63,857 bases of DNA from Burkholderia sp. 4M9327F10 (GTDB taxonomy: Bacteria; Pseudomonadota; Gammaproteobacteria; Burkholderiales; Burkholderiaceae), in contig NZ_SCNV01000049.1 of NCBI RefSeq assembly GCF_005503145.1, positions 1-63,857 of the forward strand, written 5' to 3'. The notes beneath the pieces are model-generated. The model worked only from the letters and a program-made list of their open reading frames with translations. It was not told the DNA's origin and made no database searches. Below are positions 8,604-16,175 of the stretch, piece after piece. A program made the translations under genes and the position numbers. How positions within the stretch are numbered: the first letter of the stretch is position 1; each line of letters opens with the position of its first letter.

Positions 8604-9704
8604 TTGAAAAACAGACATCTCGCAGGGTTGTTTTTGATCGTCTCATCGACAAGTGCATTCTCGCAATCGAGCGTGACACTTTATGGATTGACTGACGCAA
8701 ACATCCGCTACATGACCAACGCGAGCGCTGACGGCAAATCGATTCTGGAAATGGGGACGGGAGGACTATCGGAGAGTCGCATCGGTATCAACGGTCTCGA
8801 AGATCTTGGGCAAGGTCTCTTGGCAATCTTCCGAATTGAGAATCGCTTCTTCTCCAACTCTGGGCAGGCTGATCCGGCACTTCCATTCTGGAATACCGCA
8901 TTCGTCGGATTGCGTTCCGCAACCCTGGGGCAACTGACGCTTGGCCGGCAGACGAATACACTGGTTGACACGGTGACGAGGGCCTACGCCTCGAATCCGT
9001 GGATTCCATATGCGAATTCGTTTCAGCCCGAACTGACATTGACGGCCGGTATCTGGACCAGCAACCTGGCAAAATACATCATGCGTTTAGATAACGTCTT
9101 CGCTGAAGCTTCCTATGCTTTCGGTGGAGATGCCGGCCACACTTCATATGGCTCGCAGATGGCGTTCGGTCTTGGCTGGTTGCCCGGTGGACCAATCAAT
9201 CTTGCCGCCGCCTATTCCCTGACCCGCGATTCAACAAACGGTTCGCTCGCGAAGATCTGGACTGCGGGCGGATCCTACAAATGGGATGCGACTCAATTCC
9301 ACACGGGCTATTACGAGAACAGGCTCGATGCCGGATTCAGCTCTTTCCTGAATGGCCCCTTTACGCAGCAGGAGCTGACTGCCCTCAAATATCTCGACTT
9401 CAGCTCGCGTCGAATGATGACGGCCGGTGTTACGCAAAGCCTCGGCACAGCATGGCATTTGTCATTTAATTATTGGCGTACCTGGCAATCAGGCAAGACA
9501 TCCAGCCTCGACGGTTCAGCATCGCAGTTCCAGTTCGTTACCGACTATAACTTATCGAGGCGTACCGATGTTTACCTCGAAAGCGACTACGGTTTGTATC
9601 GACAGGACCTGATCGGCGCGCAGTTGCAAGGCGCAAATGCCCTCGGCTCAGCGCCGAAGTCGACTCAGCTCGGGGGTACGGTGGGGTTAAGGCACCAGTT
9701 CTAG
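8604..9704 (+). CDS. General porin of the Burkholderia trimeric type
   Basis: Outer-membrane diffusion channel of 366 residues, the usual length for betaproteobacterial porins. A signal peptide (residues 1-20) ends at AFSQ; the mature protein begins SSVTLYGLTDANIRY, the family's first strand. Alternating beta strands follow, with the LGQLTLGRQTNTL segment, and the last residues VGLRHQF give the C-terminal Phe needed for outer-membrane assembly. The only in-frame start near the signal peptide is TTG (8604). The response regulator at 9709 is convergent with only four bases between stop codons; with the nearby kinases this suggests, without proof, osmotic or envelope regulation of the porin. Confidence 0.92.
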   Translation: MKNRHLAGLFLIVSSTSAFSQSSVTLYGLTDANIRYMTNASADGKSILEMGTGGLSESRIGINGLEDLGQGLLAIFRIENRFFSNSGQADPALPFWNTAFVGLRSATLGQLTLGRQTNTLVDTVTRAYASNPWIPYANSFQPELTLTAGIWTSNLAKYIMRLDNVFAEASYAFGGDAGHTSYGSQMAFGLGWLPGGPINLAAAYSLTRDSTNGSLAKIWTAGGSYKWDATQFHTGYYENRLDAGFSSFLNGPFTQQELTALKYLDFSSRRMMTAGVTQSLGTAWHLSFNYWRTWQSGKTSSLDGSASQFQFVTDYNLSRRTDVYLESDYGLYRQDLIGAQLQGANALGSAPKSTQLGGTVGLRHQF

Positions 9705-9708
9705 CTGG

Positions 9709-10419
9709 CTACGCAGATTCTCTGCCCTCCTCTTTCTCGACTGAGTCGAGCCGGTAGCCATAGCCGTACACACAGGAGAGCCGAAACCCGTTCTCCGGGC
9801 GCAGCCCGAGTTTGGCACGGACACGCGTCACATGAGTGTCTATAGTCCGTGAGAGGACGTCATTGGCTTGGCCCCAGACTGTTTCGATAATGTGCGCGCG
9901 CGAAACCGGCTGACCGATGTAGCGGAACAACAGCAGCGCGAGTGCAAACTCCTTCTGCGTGACCGCCCTGATTTTGCCGCTCATGTGGACCTGTTGCGAT
10001 GTCAGATTAAACTCAATCTGTCCAAACATGGCTCGGGTTGCGGCTGGGTCGAACGCATAAGCTCGCCGCAGCAGTGTTTCGACGTGCACGCTCAGTATTG
10101 CCATCGCCACCGGTTTGACGAGATAGTCGTCCGCACCCATGTTCAGAATCGACACAATGTCACTCTCACGGCTGCGCTTCGTCAGGAAGAGGACCGGCAA
10201 ACAGTTCGACAGGTTTTGTCGCGTCCATCGCAATACATCTTCGCCTGACATGCCGGGGACAACCCATTCAAGGATCAGAAGATCAAATGTTTCGCGACGC
10301 AGTCGCCGAACCAGCTGGTCACCCGCGGCGAAGATATGGCAGATGTGGCCCGCTACCGATAACACTTCGGTCAATTGGCCGGCCTGAACGGTATCGTCTT
10401 CGAGAATAGCGATTCTCAT
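9709..10419 (-). CDS. OmpR-family response regulator with Glu at the phosphoacceptor site
   Basis: DNA-binding two-component regulator of 236 residues: receiver domain (1-~115) plus OmpR-type winged helix (~130-230; VTQKEFALALLLFRY, RTIDTHVTRVRAKLG, VYGYGYRLD). In the receiver the acidic pocket (E7-D8-D9), Thr in LFLTKRS and Lys in YLVKPV are conserved. The phosphoacceptor position, normally Asp in a LDW-type motif, is Glu51 (LLILEWVVPGMSG; codon GAA). Asp-to-Glu can mimic the phosphorylated state, so the protein may be constitutively active or regulated in another way. It lies downstream of the hybrid kinase at 10622 on the same strand (200 bp gap) and ends against the porin gene. Confidence 0.88.
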   Translation of the reverse strand: MRIAILEDDTVQAGQLTEVLSVAGHICHIFAAGDQLVRRLRRETFDLLILEWVVPGMSGEDVLRWTRQNLSNCLPVLFLTKRSRESDIVSILNMGADDYLVKPVAMAILSVHVETLLRRAYAFDPAATRAMFGQIEFNLTSQQVHMSGKIRAVTQKEFALALLLFRYIGQPVSRAHIIETVWGQANDVLSRTIDTHVTRVRAKLGLRPENGFRLSCVYGYGYRLDSVEKEEGRESA

Positions 10420-10621
10420 GGCTACCTCAGCTCATCGACAGGGATTGCTGTGGTTGAGACGCCGCCGTTGCGCCGGCTAAAGTACCGTCAAACCCATCTT
10501 GCAACCAGAAGCGTTCAAGCGGCGACTGGATTAAGCATCTACCAATAGTGGTCGTCAGTACATTGGACATAGGTCTCGAGACGTCTTATGGCCTTTGAGA
10601 GGCTCGGTTACTCGTGGTCAG

Positions 10622-12382
10622 TCAGTCCGATGAAGGTTCGGCAGCAATCAGTTCGACAATGGCAGTTTTCAGCGCCATATTCGACACTGGCTTGTGCAAA
10701 ATCAGCAAATCGTTCGACTGTGCTTCAATCAGTCGATTGGCGGCAGTGTCGCCGGAGATCAGCATTGCGGGAATCGTATCGTTATATTCGGTGCATAGTC
10801 GATGAATCGCGTCGACGCCAGTTTCCTCTCCCCGCAGGCGGAAGTCGCAAATCAGCAAATCTGGTCGCTGCCACTTTGCAGACAGCATGGTGATCGCCTC
10901 GTCGGCTGAGCCTGCCACGATGACGTCATAGCCCCAGCTCGACAACAAGATCGACATCCCCGTCCGAATTGCCTGTTCGTCGTCGATTACTACGATGAAC
11001 GCATTGCCGTGAGCGACATCGATTTGATCGACTTCGACGGAAATGGGCGAAAAAGTAGAGAACTCGGCGCGTTCGAGCAACACCTCGAAACATGATCCGC
11101 GTGTTGGCACTGAACGTAGCGTGATGGTGCTTTCCAGCAGGTGCGCGAGTCTGCGGACAATCGCAAGCCCGAGTCCGAGCCCTTTCTCCCGGTTTCGTTC
11201 TGGATTACCAACTTGATAGTATTCCTGAAATATGAGTTCCTGGTGAGCGGGAGCAATTCCTGCTCCTGTATCCCAGACCTGCATTGCTATGCCTGCCCCT
11301 CTTTGGCGACAGCCCACTATGATCTTTCCTGTATCGGTGTAGCGTACGGCGTTTGAGATCAGGTTGCGTGCGATCCGCTCGACAAGCACTGGGTCCGAAT
11401 TCACTACGGCGCGACTTGGTACGTATTTAAGTACCAGGCCTTTAGCCGAGGCATCCCTCGAGAAATCCGCGCATACCCGGGACAGGATGATGTTGATCTC
11501 AAAGGCGTGTCGATGAACCTCGACTATTCCTGCATCGAGTTTCGAGATGTCCAGTAATGCGGCGAAAAGTTTGTCAAGTGCGTCGGTCAGAGCCTCGATG
11601 TGACTCACAATCTCTCGACCTTCCTGCGCCATGGGTACTCCACGAAGCGCACCGACAAAGAGGTTGAGCGCATGGGTGGGTTGACGTAGATCATGGCTGG
11701 CTGCGGCCAGAAAACGGGATTTATCGAGGCTTGCCCGCTCGGCTGCCTCCTGTGCGTTCTCCGCCAGCTCTTTCTGATACATCAGAGCAACCGTCATTTC
11801 CTCGAATTTTATCCTGAGCCGGATGCCTTGCCTGATTGCCCGGTTCGCCAGAATTCCCAATACAATTAGCACTACGGTGTAAATAAACAGGAACGACCCG
11901 GAAACAAGATGGAATTTATCGCCCGAAGTCAGGTTGACTAAGGCATAAATCATCGTGGCCGGCACGACGAATGAAATCAACGCGGGGAGGTATGGACTAA
12001 ACGCCGGTATGCTCCCGGCGGCGACGCCACCGGCACTGAGGAGCGTGAGTGTTTCGAATTCTCCTTGCCCCCCCGTTGCGAGCCCGATGCATCCCCATCC
12101 GGTGCCTTCAGCCAGACAGATGATGGTGAACCACGCTGCCCAGTTGCGCGATACGGCTTTGAGCGATTCTCTGCGCTTAAATAGATGGGCTAGAGTAACG
12201 TGGCAGGCTCCACAAGCAATCATGTAGACAAGCCAACAAATGCTATTTACCAGATCCAGGTAGCCCAGTTGACGAACAGCGAATACAAATACAATCGCGA
12301 AAAATGCTGCAGAAACAACCGCTGGAGTAACAAAATCGAACAAAAGTTTGATCTGCTCGTCGTGCAAGCGTTTTGAAGTCAT
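10622..12382 (-). CDS. Hybrid histidine kinase with C-terminal receiver
   Basis: Inner-membrane hybrid sensor kinase of 586 residues. About six hydrophobic segments occupy residues 15-195, then a HisKA domain (SHDLRQPTHALNLFVGALRG), a HATPase domain (NLISNAVRYTDTGKI, DTGAGI, GLGLGLAIV), and a receiver domain at ~460-580 with acceptor Asp in LLICDFRLRGE and Lys in ILHKPVS. The H-box SHDLRQP is typical of the NahK/RpfC-like hybrid group. There is no separate input domain, so the signal is unknown. Between an OmpR-type and a NarL-type regulator on the same strand, it may phosphorylate the NarL-type protein at 12706. ATG start at 12382. Confidence 0.9.
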   Translation of the reverse strand: MTSKRLHDEQIKLLFDFVTPAVVSAAFFAIVFVFAVRQLGYLDLVNSICWLVYMIACGACHVTLAHLFKRRESLKAVSRNWAAWFTIICLAEGTGWGCIGLATGGQGEFETLTLLSAGGVAAGSIPAFSPYLPALISFVVPATMIYALVNLTSGDKFHLVSGSFLFIYTVVLIVLGILANRAIRQGIRLRIKFEEMTVALMYQKELAENAQEAAERASLDKSRFLAAASHDLRQPTHALNLFVGALRGVPMAQEGREIVSHIEALTDALDKLFAALLDISKLDAGIVEVHRHAFEINIILSRVCADFSRDASAKGLVLKYVPSRAVVNSDPVLVERIARNLISNAVRYTDTGKIIVGCRQRGAGIAMQVWDTGAGIAPAHQELIFQEYYQVGNPERNREKGLGLGLAIVRRLAHLLESTITLRSVPTRGSCFEVLLERAEFSTFSPISVEVDQIDVAHGNAFIVVIDDEQAIRTGMSILLSSWGYDVIVAGSADEAITMLSAKWQRPDLLICDFRLRGEETGVDAIHRLCTEYNDTIPAMLISGDTAANRLIEAQSNDLLILHKPVSNMALKTAIVELIAAEPSSD

Positions 12383-12391
12383 TGGATAGAG

Positions 12392-12508
12392 TTAGCAAGC
12401 CGGAACGCTCAAGGCGAAATCGGCGTGGACGGTGGTCGGGATCTCCAATCGCCCGGCAACGCGCTGCTGCATGAAGCGCAACACGATCGCTCGTGCGCTC
12501 GGACGCAT
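12392..12508 (-). CDS. Candidate 38-residue small protein
   Basis: Short frame in the 320-bp gap between the hybrid kinase and the NarL-type regulator. It begins with ATG at 12508, preceded by GGGAAG seven bases upstream, and ends with TAA. The product starts MRPSARAIVLRFMQQRV and has no signal peptide or known motif. Support is only the ribosome-binding site and the position between co-directional signalling genes. It may be a chance frame or a gene remnant. The rest of the gap (12509-12705) holds nothing recognisable. Confidence 0.25.
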   Translation of the reverse strand: MRPSARAIVLRFMQQRVAGRLEIPTTVHADFALSVPAC

Positions 12509-12705
12509 GGTGATTCTTCCCGTTCGCTCTTTGAACAGAGGCTAACCAGCTATTCGAAAAATTTCTGTCAACAATTGCAAAGGCGATAGCATTTCATGGC
12601 GATTGCACGAAAGGTTAAATCGCGGGAATTTCTGTGCGTCAACGGTTTGCGGGATGCCTTGCGAACTTTCGAGACCTGTCGTTCGTGCGCATTGCTTTCG
12701 CCGAG

Positions 12706-13341
12706 CTAGATCAGCCCCGCCTTACGTCCGGCGACGGTCGCCTGTGTGCGGTTGACCACCTTCAACACCTTAAAGATGGCGGTGATATGAGCCTTGACCG
12801 TCTTCTCGGACAAACCTAGTTCGCTTGCAATCGTCTTGTTCGGACGACCATCGCTAACAAGCCGCAACACTTCGATCTGACGCGGTGTCAGCGACATGCC
12901 GCCTCCGCCATACTGGCTAAGGGTTTCGGACCGTGCGTCCGGACCTTCGTCGAGCATGAGCGTCGGGACATAGCGATCGCCGTTGAGCACGAGTTTGATG
13001 GCGGAAAGCAAGGCGTACCGACTCGACGATTTAGTCACATAGCCTAGTGCGCCGTGCGCGAATGCCTCGCGTGCATCGTGGGGATCTTCCGACGATGACA
13101 GGATGACGACCGGCAAGGCCGGGCGGATCTTCACAAACGCCGCGAGCGCCTGGAAGCCGCTCATGTCCGGCAGTCGCAGATCGAGCACGACGGCGTCGAG
13201 GTCGTCGTGCTCATTGATAAGTCCAATTGCTTCAGCTCCGCTCCCGGCCTGCAGCACAATGGTGTCCGCACCGTCCTGCAGCAACAGGGCGGCAATCCCC
13301 TCTCTCAGAACCGGATGATCGTCGATAACTAGTATTTTCAT
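12706..13341 (-). CDS. NarL/LuxR-family response regulator
   Basis: DNA-binding response regulator of 211 residues. The receiver (1-~120) has the acidic pair in VIDDHPVLREG, acceptor Asp in VVLDLRLPDMSG and Lys in GYVTKSS. The C-terminal LuxR-type helix-turn-helix (~150-205) reads SLTPRQIEVLRLVSDGRPNK followed by LSEKTVKAHITAIFKVL. All phosphorylation residues are present, unlike the OmpR-type neighbour. Its likely partner is the hybrid kinase just downstream at 10622. The ATG at 13341 is preferred over GTG at 13350 because the family starts M-K-I-L-V-I-D-D; no strong ribosome-binding site is seen. Confidence 0.9.
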   Translation of the reverse strand: MKILVIDDHPVLREGIAALLLQDGADTIVLQAGSGAEAIGLINEHDDLDAVVLDLRLPDMSGFQALAAFVKIRPALPVVILSSSEDPHDAREAFAHGALGYVTKSSSRYALLSAIKLVLNGDRYVPTLMLDEGPDARSETLSQYGGGGMSLTPRQIEVLRLVSDGRPNKTIASELGLSEKTVKAHITAIFKVLKVVNRTQATVAGRKAGLI

Positions 13342-13497
13342 AGGGATCACTATGACGCGAAAACCAGGCTAACGGCAAGTGGCCAGGAGGCTGAGATGAA
13401 ATCGCATGTCCAGGACTCCAGTCTACCCGCGACACCGCCACGGTAGCGCAAAAGTCGCTGGAGCGCGCGGCCTTCCTGAGCGCTTTTCAACGCGTGA

Positions 13498-15054
13498 TCA
13501 GCCCGCGCGACGTCGAAGACACGCGGTAGCCTCTTCTCCATACACGGCAACGCGATCTCTACCGGCGTGTTTGGCCTGATAAAGCGCCTGGTCTGCCGTT
13601 TGCAGCACGGTATCCACTTCGGTGTCCTGGTTCGCAATTCTCGTTGCTGCTCCAATACTCACCGTGACGTGTCCATATACGCTTGCGGCATGCGCGATAT
13701 TCATCGCGCTGACACATGCGCGGATTTTTTCGGCTACCGTTAGTGCGCCTGCTTCATCCGTATCCGGCAACACGATCACAAACTCCTCGCCGCCATAGCG
13801 CGCCGCACTGTCGCCCGGACGCGAAACATTGCTGCTGATACAACACGCGACAGCCGCGAGCGTATCGTCTCCCGCCTGATGACCGTATGTGTCGTTGTAA
13901 GCCTTGAAGCTATCGATATCGATAAAGAGCAGCGAAAACGGATTTCTCGTGCGGCGAGCCCGGCGCCACTCGTGCTCGAGCGCCTCGAAAAGCGTGCGAC
14001 GGTTGTTGAGTCCCGTCAGTTCGTCCGTCCGCGCGAGCATCCGCAATTCGGCCTCGGCCCGCATGCAGTCGCGTTGCTGCATGCCGAGCCAGACCGACAC
14101 GCAGACAAAGACGGCACAGAAAATCGCCATCGCCGAGCCCATGCGAATGGCCCGATCCCACCATTGCGTGTAGATGTCCTGTTCCGCCTTCGCAACCATC
14201 ACGATCAAGGGCAGCTTCTGAAAATTTTTGAAGGCGTATTGCCGGCGCACGCCATCGATCGATGCAGTCGCAGTGAAGATGCCTTCGGAGGTGGTGCGAA
14301 AATGACGCACCGTGGCCGCAAGGCTGATGTCGAGACCGACCATCGCTGCACTGTACGGCTGACGCATGATCACAATCCCTTTTTGGCTCACCAGAGATAT
14401 GGACCCGTGAGAGCCCAGCGACAAACCATCTAGCAATGCCCGGAAATAGTTCAGGTCAAGCTCGATCAGAACCACACCGGCAAACGAGCCATCGGGGTTA
14501 GAGACGCGCCGGCTCAGCGCAATACTGAGCGGACGATCGCGAAACGTCGAATGATACGGGTTGCTGATATAGAGTCCGACGCTCGGGCTGTCCCGATGCA
14601 CAGTAAAAAATGGAAAATCGGCGAAGTTGCCGGCATGCGGCGTGTCGCTCGCAGCATCGAGCACGACCTGACCGGACCCATCGATCACGACCATCGCCGA
14701 CAGATATCGTGCAGTCAGCGCCCGATCGAACAAGGCCTGCCTTTTCAGATGCGCCGACAAATTGCGTACTTCCGGATCACGCAGACCCTCGACGACCGCC
14801 TGCATCGAAAGATCATAGAGTTCGAGGTTACGTTCGACGTCGCGCTCGATCAATACCGCGAGATTGCCTGACGTTTCGGCCGCGTGGTTAGAGGCGTCGA
14901 CCCGGGCCTGAAAGAAAATCGCTGCGCAAATGCCGGACATGCAAAGCGCAACCGCCAGCGCCCAGCAGAAGAGAATACGAGGTCCGCTCATGCTCAGCCG
15001 CGGCTGGATCAATGTCCGGCGTTCAGGAGACGCGAGTCCGTCCACTAATTCCAC
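13498..15054 (-). CDS. Membrane diguanylate cyclase with periplasmic Cache-type sensor
   Basis: Makes cyclic-di-GMP from two GTP. 518 residues: a first transmembrane helix at ~25-48, a periplasmic region of ~250 residues with dCache character (LYISNPYHSTFRDRPLSIAL, FAGVVLIELDL), a second helix at ~305-325, and a GGDEF domain at ~340-505. The active site reads GGEEF (421-425), a functional variant. RPGD at 412-415, five residues before it, fits the inhibitory I-site, so product feedback is likely. The GTG start at 15054 has GAGG ten bases upstream; the ATG at 14991 is an alternative. The opposing HD-GYP enzyme at 16176 is on the same strand two genes upstream. Confidence 0.92.
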   Translation of the reverse strand: MELVDGLASPERRTLIQPRLSMSGPRILFCWALAVALCMSGICAAIFFQARVDASNHAAETSGNLAVLIERDVERNLELYDLSMQAVVEGLRDPEVRNLSAHLKRQALFDRALTARYLSAMVVIDGSGQVVLDAASDTPHAGNFADFPFFTVHRDSPSVGLYISNPYHSTFRDRPLSIALSRRVSNPDGSFAGVVLIELDLNYFRALLDGLSLGSHGSISLVSQKGIVIMRQPYSAAMVGLDISLAATVRHFRTTSEGIFTATASIDGVRRQYAFKNFQKLPLIVMVAKAEQDIYTQWWDRAIRMGSAMAIFCAVFVCVSVWLGMQQRDCMRAEAELRMLARTDELTGLNNRRTLFEALEHEWRRARRTRNPFSLLFIDIDSFKAYNDTYGHQAGDDTLAAVACCISSNVSRPGDSAARYGGEEFVIVLPDTDEAGALTVAEKIRACVSAMNIAHAASVYGHVTVSIGAATRIANQDTEVDTVLQTADQALYQAKHAGRDRVAVYGEEATACLRRRAG

Positions 15055-15114
15055 GGTACCGTTACCTCGAATGAATTGCCGCCTGTATGCAGGCCGACCC
15101 TACAACTTCGGGGA

Positions 15115-15960
15115 TTAGAGTCTGAAAGCGCTCATCTCGATGTGAAGCCTGCTTGCCTGGTCATCCAGTGATTGCGCAGCGGCGGCAGCCTGCTCGACGA
15201 GCGCCGCGTTCTGCTGTGTGACTTCGTCCATTTGCATGACCGCCTTCCCCACCTGGTCGATACCACGACGCTGCTCGTCCGAGGCGGCCGCAATCTCGTC
15301 GACAATCTCTGTCACCCGCTTGATGCTCGACACCACCTCCTCCATGGTCACGCCCGCCTGATCGACCAGCCTTGCGCCCGCGCCGATCTTGCTCACGGAA
15401 TCCTCGATAAGCATTTTGATTTCACCCGCTGCTTTCGCCGAGCGTTGCGCGAGCGTGCGCACCTCCGTGGCCACCACAGCGAATCCCCGGCCCTGTGTGC
15501 CGGCGCGCGCGGCCTCGACCGCGGCGTTGAGCGCCAGAATGTTGGTCTGGAACGCGATCTCGTCAACAATACCTATGATGTGGCCGATTCTCTCGGAACT
15601 CGCATTGATCTCACCCATGGTCGCGACCACTTCGCTCACGACACCACCGCCCTTCACCGCGATTTTGGCCGACGTCTGAGCCAGTCCACTTGCTTGCAGC
15701 GCATTGTCGGCGTTCTGCCTCGATGCCGTGCTGACCATCGCGACGGACAGCAGACCCAACATCGCGATGACGACAGTGCTGCCCGTGCCATCAGCGCGCA
15801 CGTCTGCAAACCGGGCGGACTGTTCGGGCGTAACGTCTGCCCGCGCCACGGCCCACATACGATTGACAGCGTCGAATCCCAGCGCCGTCACACCGACACT
15901 GATGCCAAGTGTCATCACCGAAATCAGTATCAGCATGCGAAGCTTTAACTTGATTGACAT
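15115..15960 (-). CDS. Shortened methyl-accepting chemotaxis protein
   Basis: Chemoreceptor-like protein of 281 residues, about half the usual ~500. The N-terminal segment (LRMLILISVMTLGISVGVTA) is the normal first transmembrane helix and residues ~62-80 form a second. The periplasmic domain between them is only ~35 residues and there is no HAMP domain. The sequence runs straight into the signalling domain at QNADNALQA and continues through the conserved hairpin (EIAFQTNILALNAAVEAARA) to the C-terminus. This looks like an in-frame internal deletion of a standard receptor. It can probably still bind CheA/CheW; ligand sensing is doubtful. AGGA precedes the ATG at 15960. No CheA or CheW gene is in the window. 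Confidence 0.85.
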   Translation of the reverse strand: MSIKLKLRMLILISVMTLGISVGVTALGFDAVNRMWAVARADVTPEQSARFADVRADGTGSTVVIAMLGLLSVAMVSTASRQNADNALQASGLAQTSAKIAVKGGGVVSEVVATMGEINASSERIGHIIGIVDEIAFQTNILALNAAVEAARAGTQGRGFAVVATEVRTLAQRSAKAAGEIKMLIEDSVSKIGAGARLVDQAGVTMEEVVSSIKRVTEIVDEIAAASDEQRRGIDQVGKAVMQMDEVTQQNAALVEQAAAAAQSLDDQASRLHIEMSAFRL

Positions 15961-16028
15961 GATGTCCTACCGCGATATGGTGTTCATCCGCGTCTCGCAC
16001 ACGCTGCTCGAGACCTGTGTACAAAGAG

Positions 16029-16051
16029 ACCGTCGGAGTGACTCCGACGGT
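16029..16051. terminator. Perfect 11-bp inverted repeat, possible terminator
   Basis: ACCGTCGGAGT, one central base, then its exact reverse complement. It lies between the HD-GYP gene (stop at 16176) and the chemoreceptor start (15960). Read on the minus strand it is followed by TCTCTTTG, only a weak T tract. It may end the HD-GYP transcript or be a protein-binding palindrome in the receptor leader. Confidence 0.45.
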
Positions 16052-16175
16052 CCGCAAGACCACTCACCAGGGAGGGGCTAGTGAGGGCCGGATTCAGTAC
16101 GAATCCAATTGTGTTAGCGGCACAAATTGAAACAACTACATGGCACGTCACAAAGCTTAACAATCGGCCCAGCCG

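Noticed and set aside
15172..15948. Long plus-strand frame opposite the chemoreceptor
   Set aside because: Antisense shadow; the minus strand encodes the highly conserved receptor hairpin.
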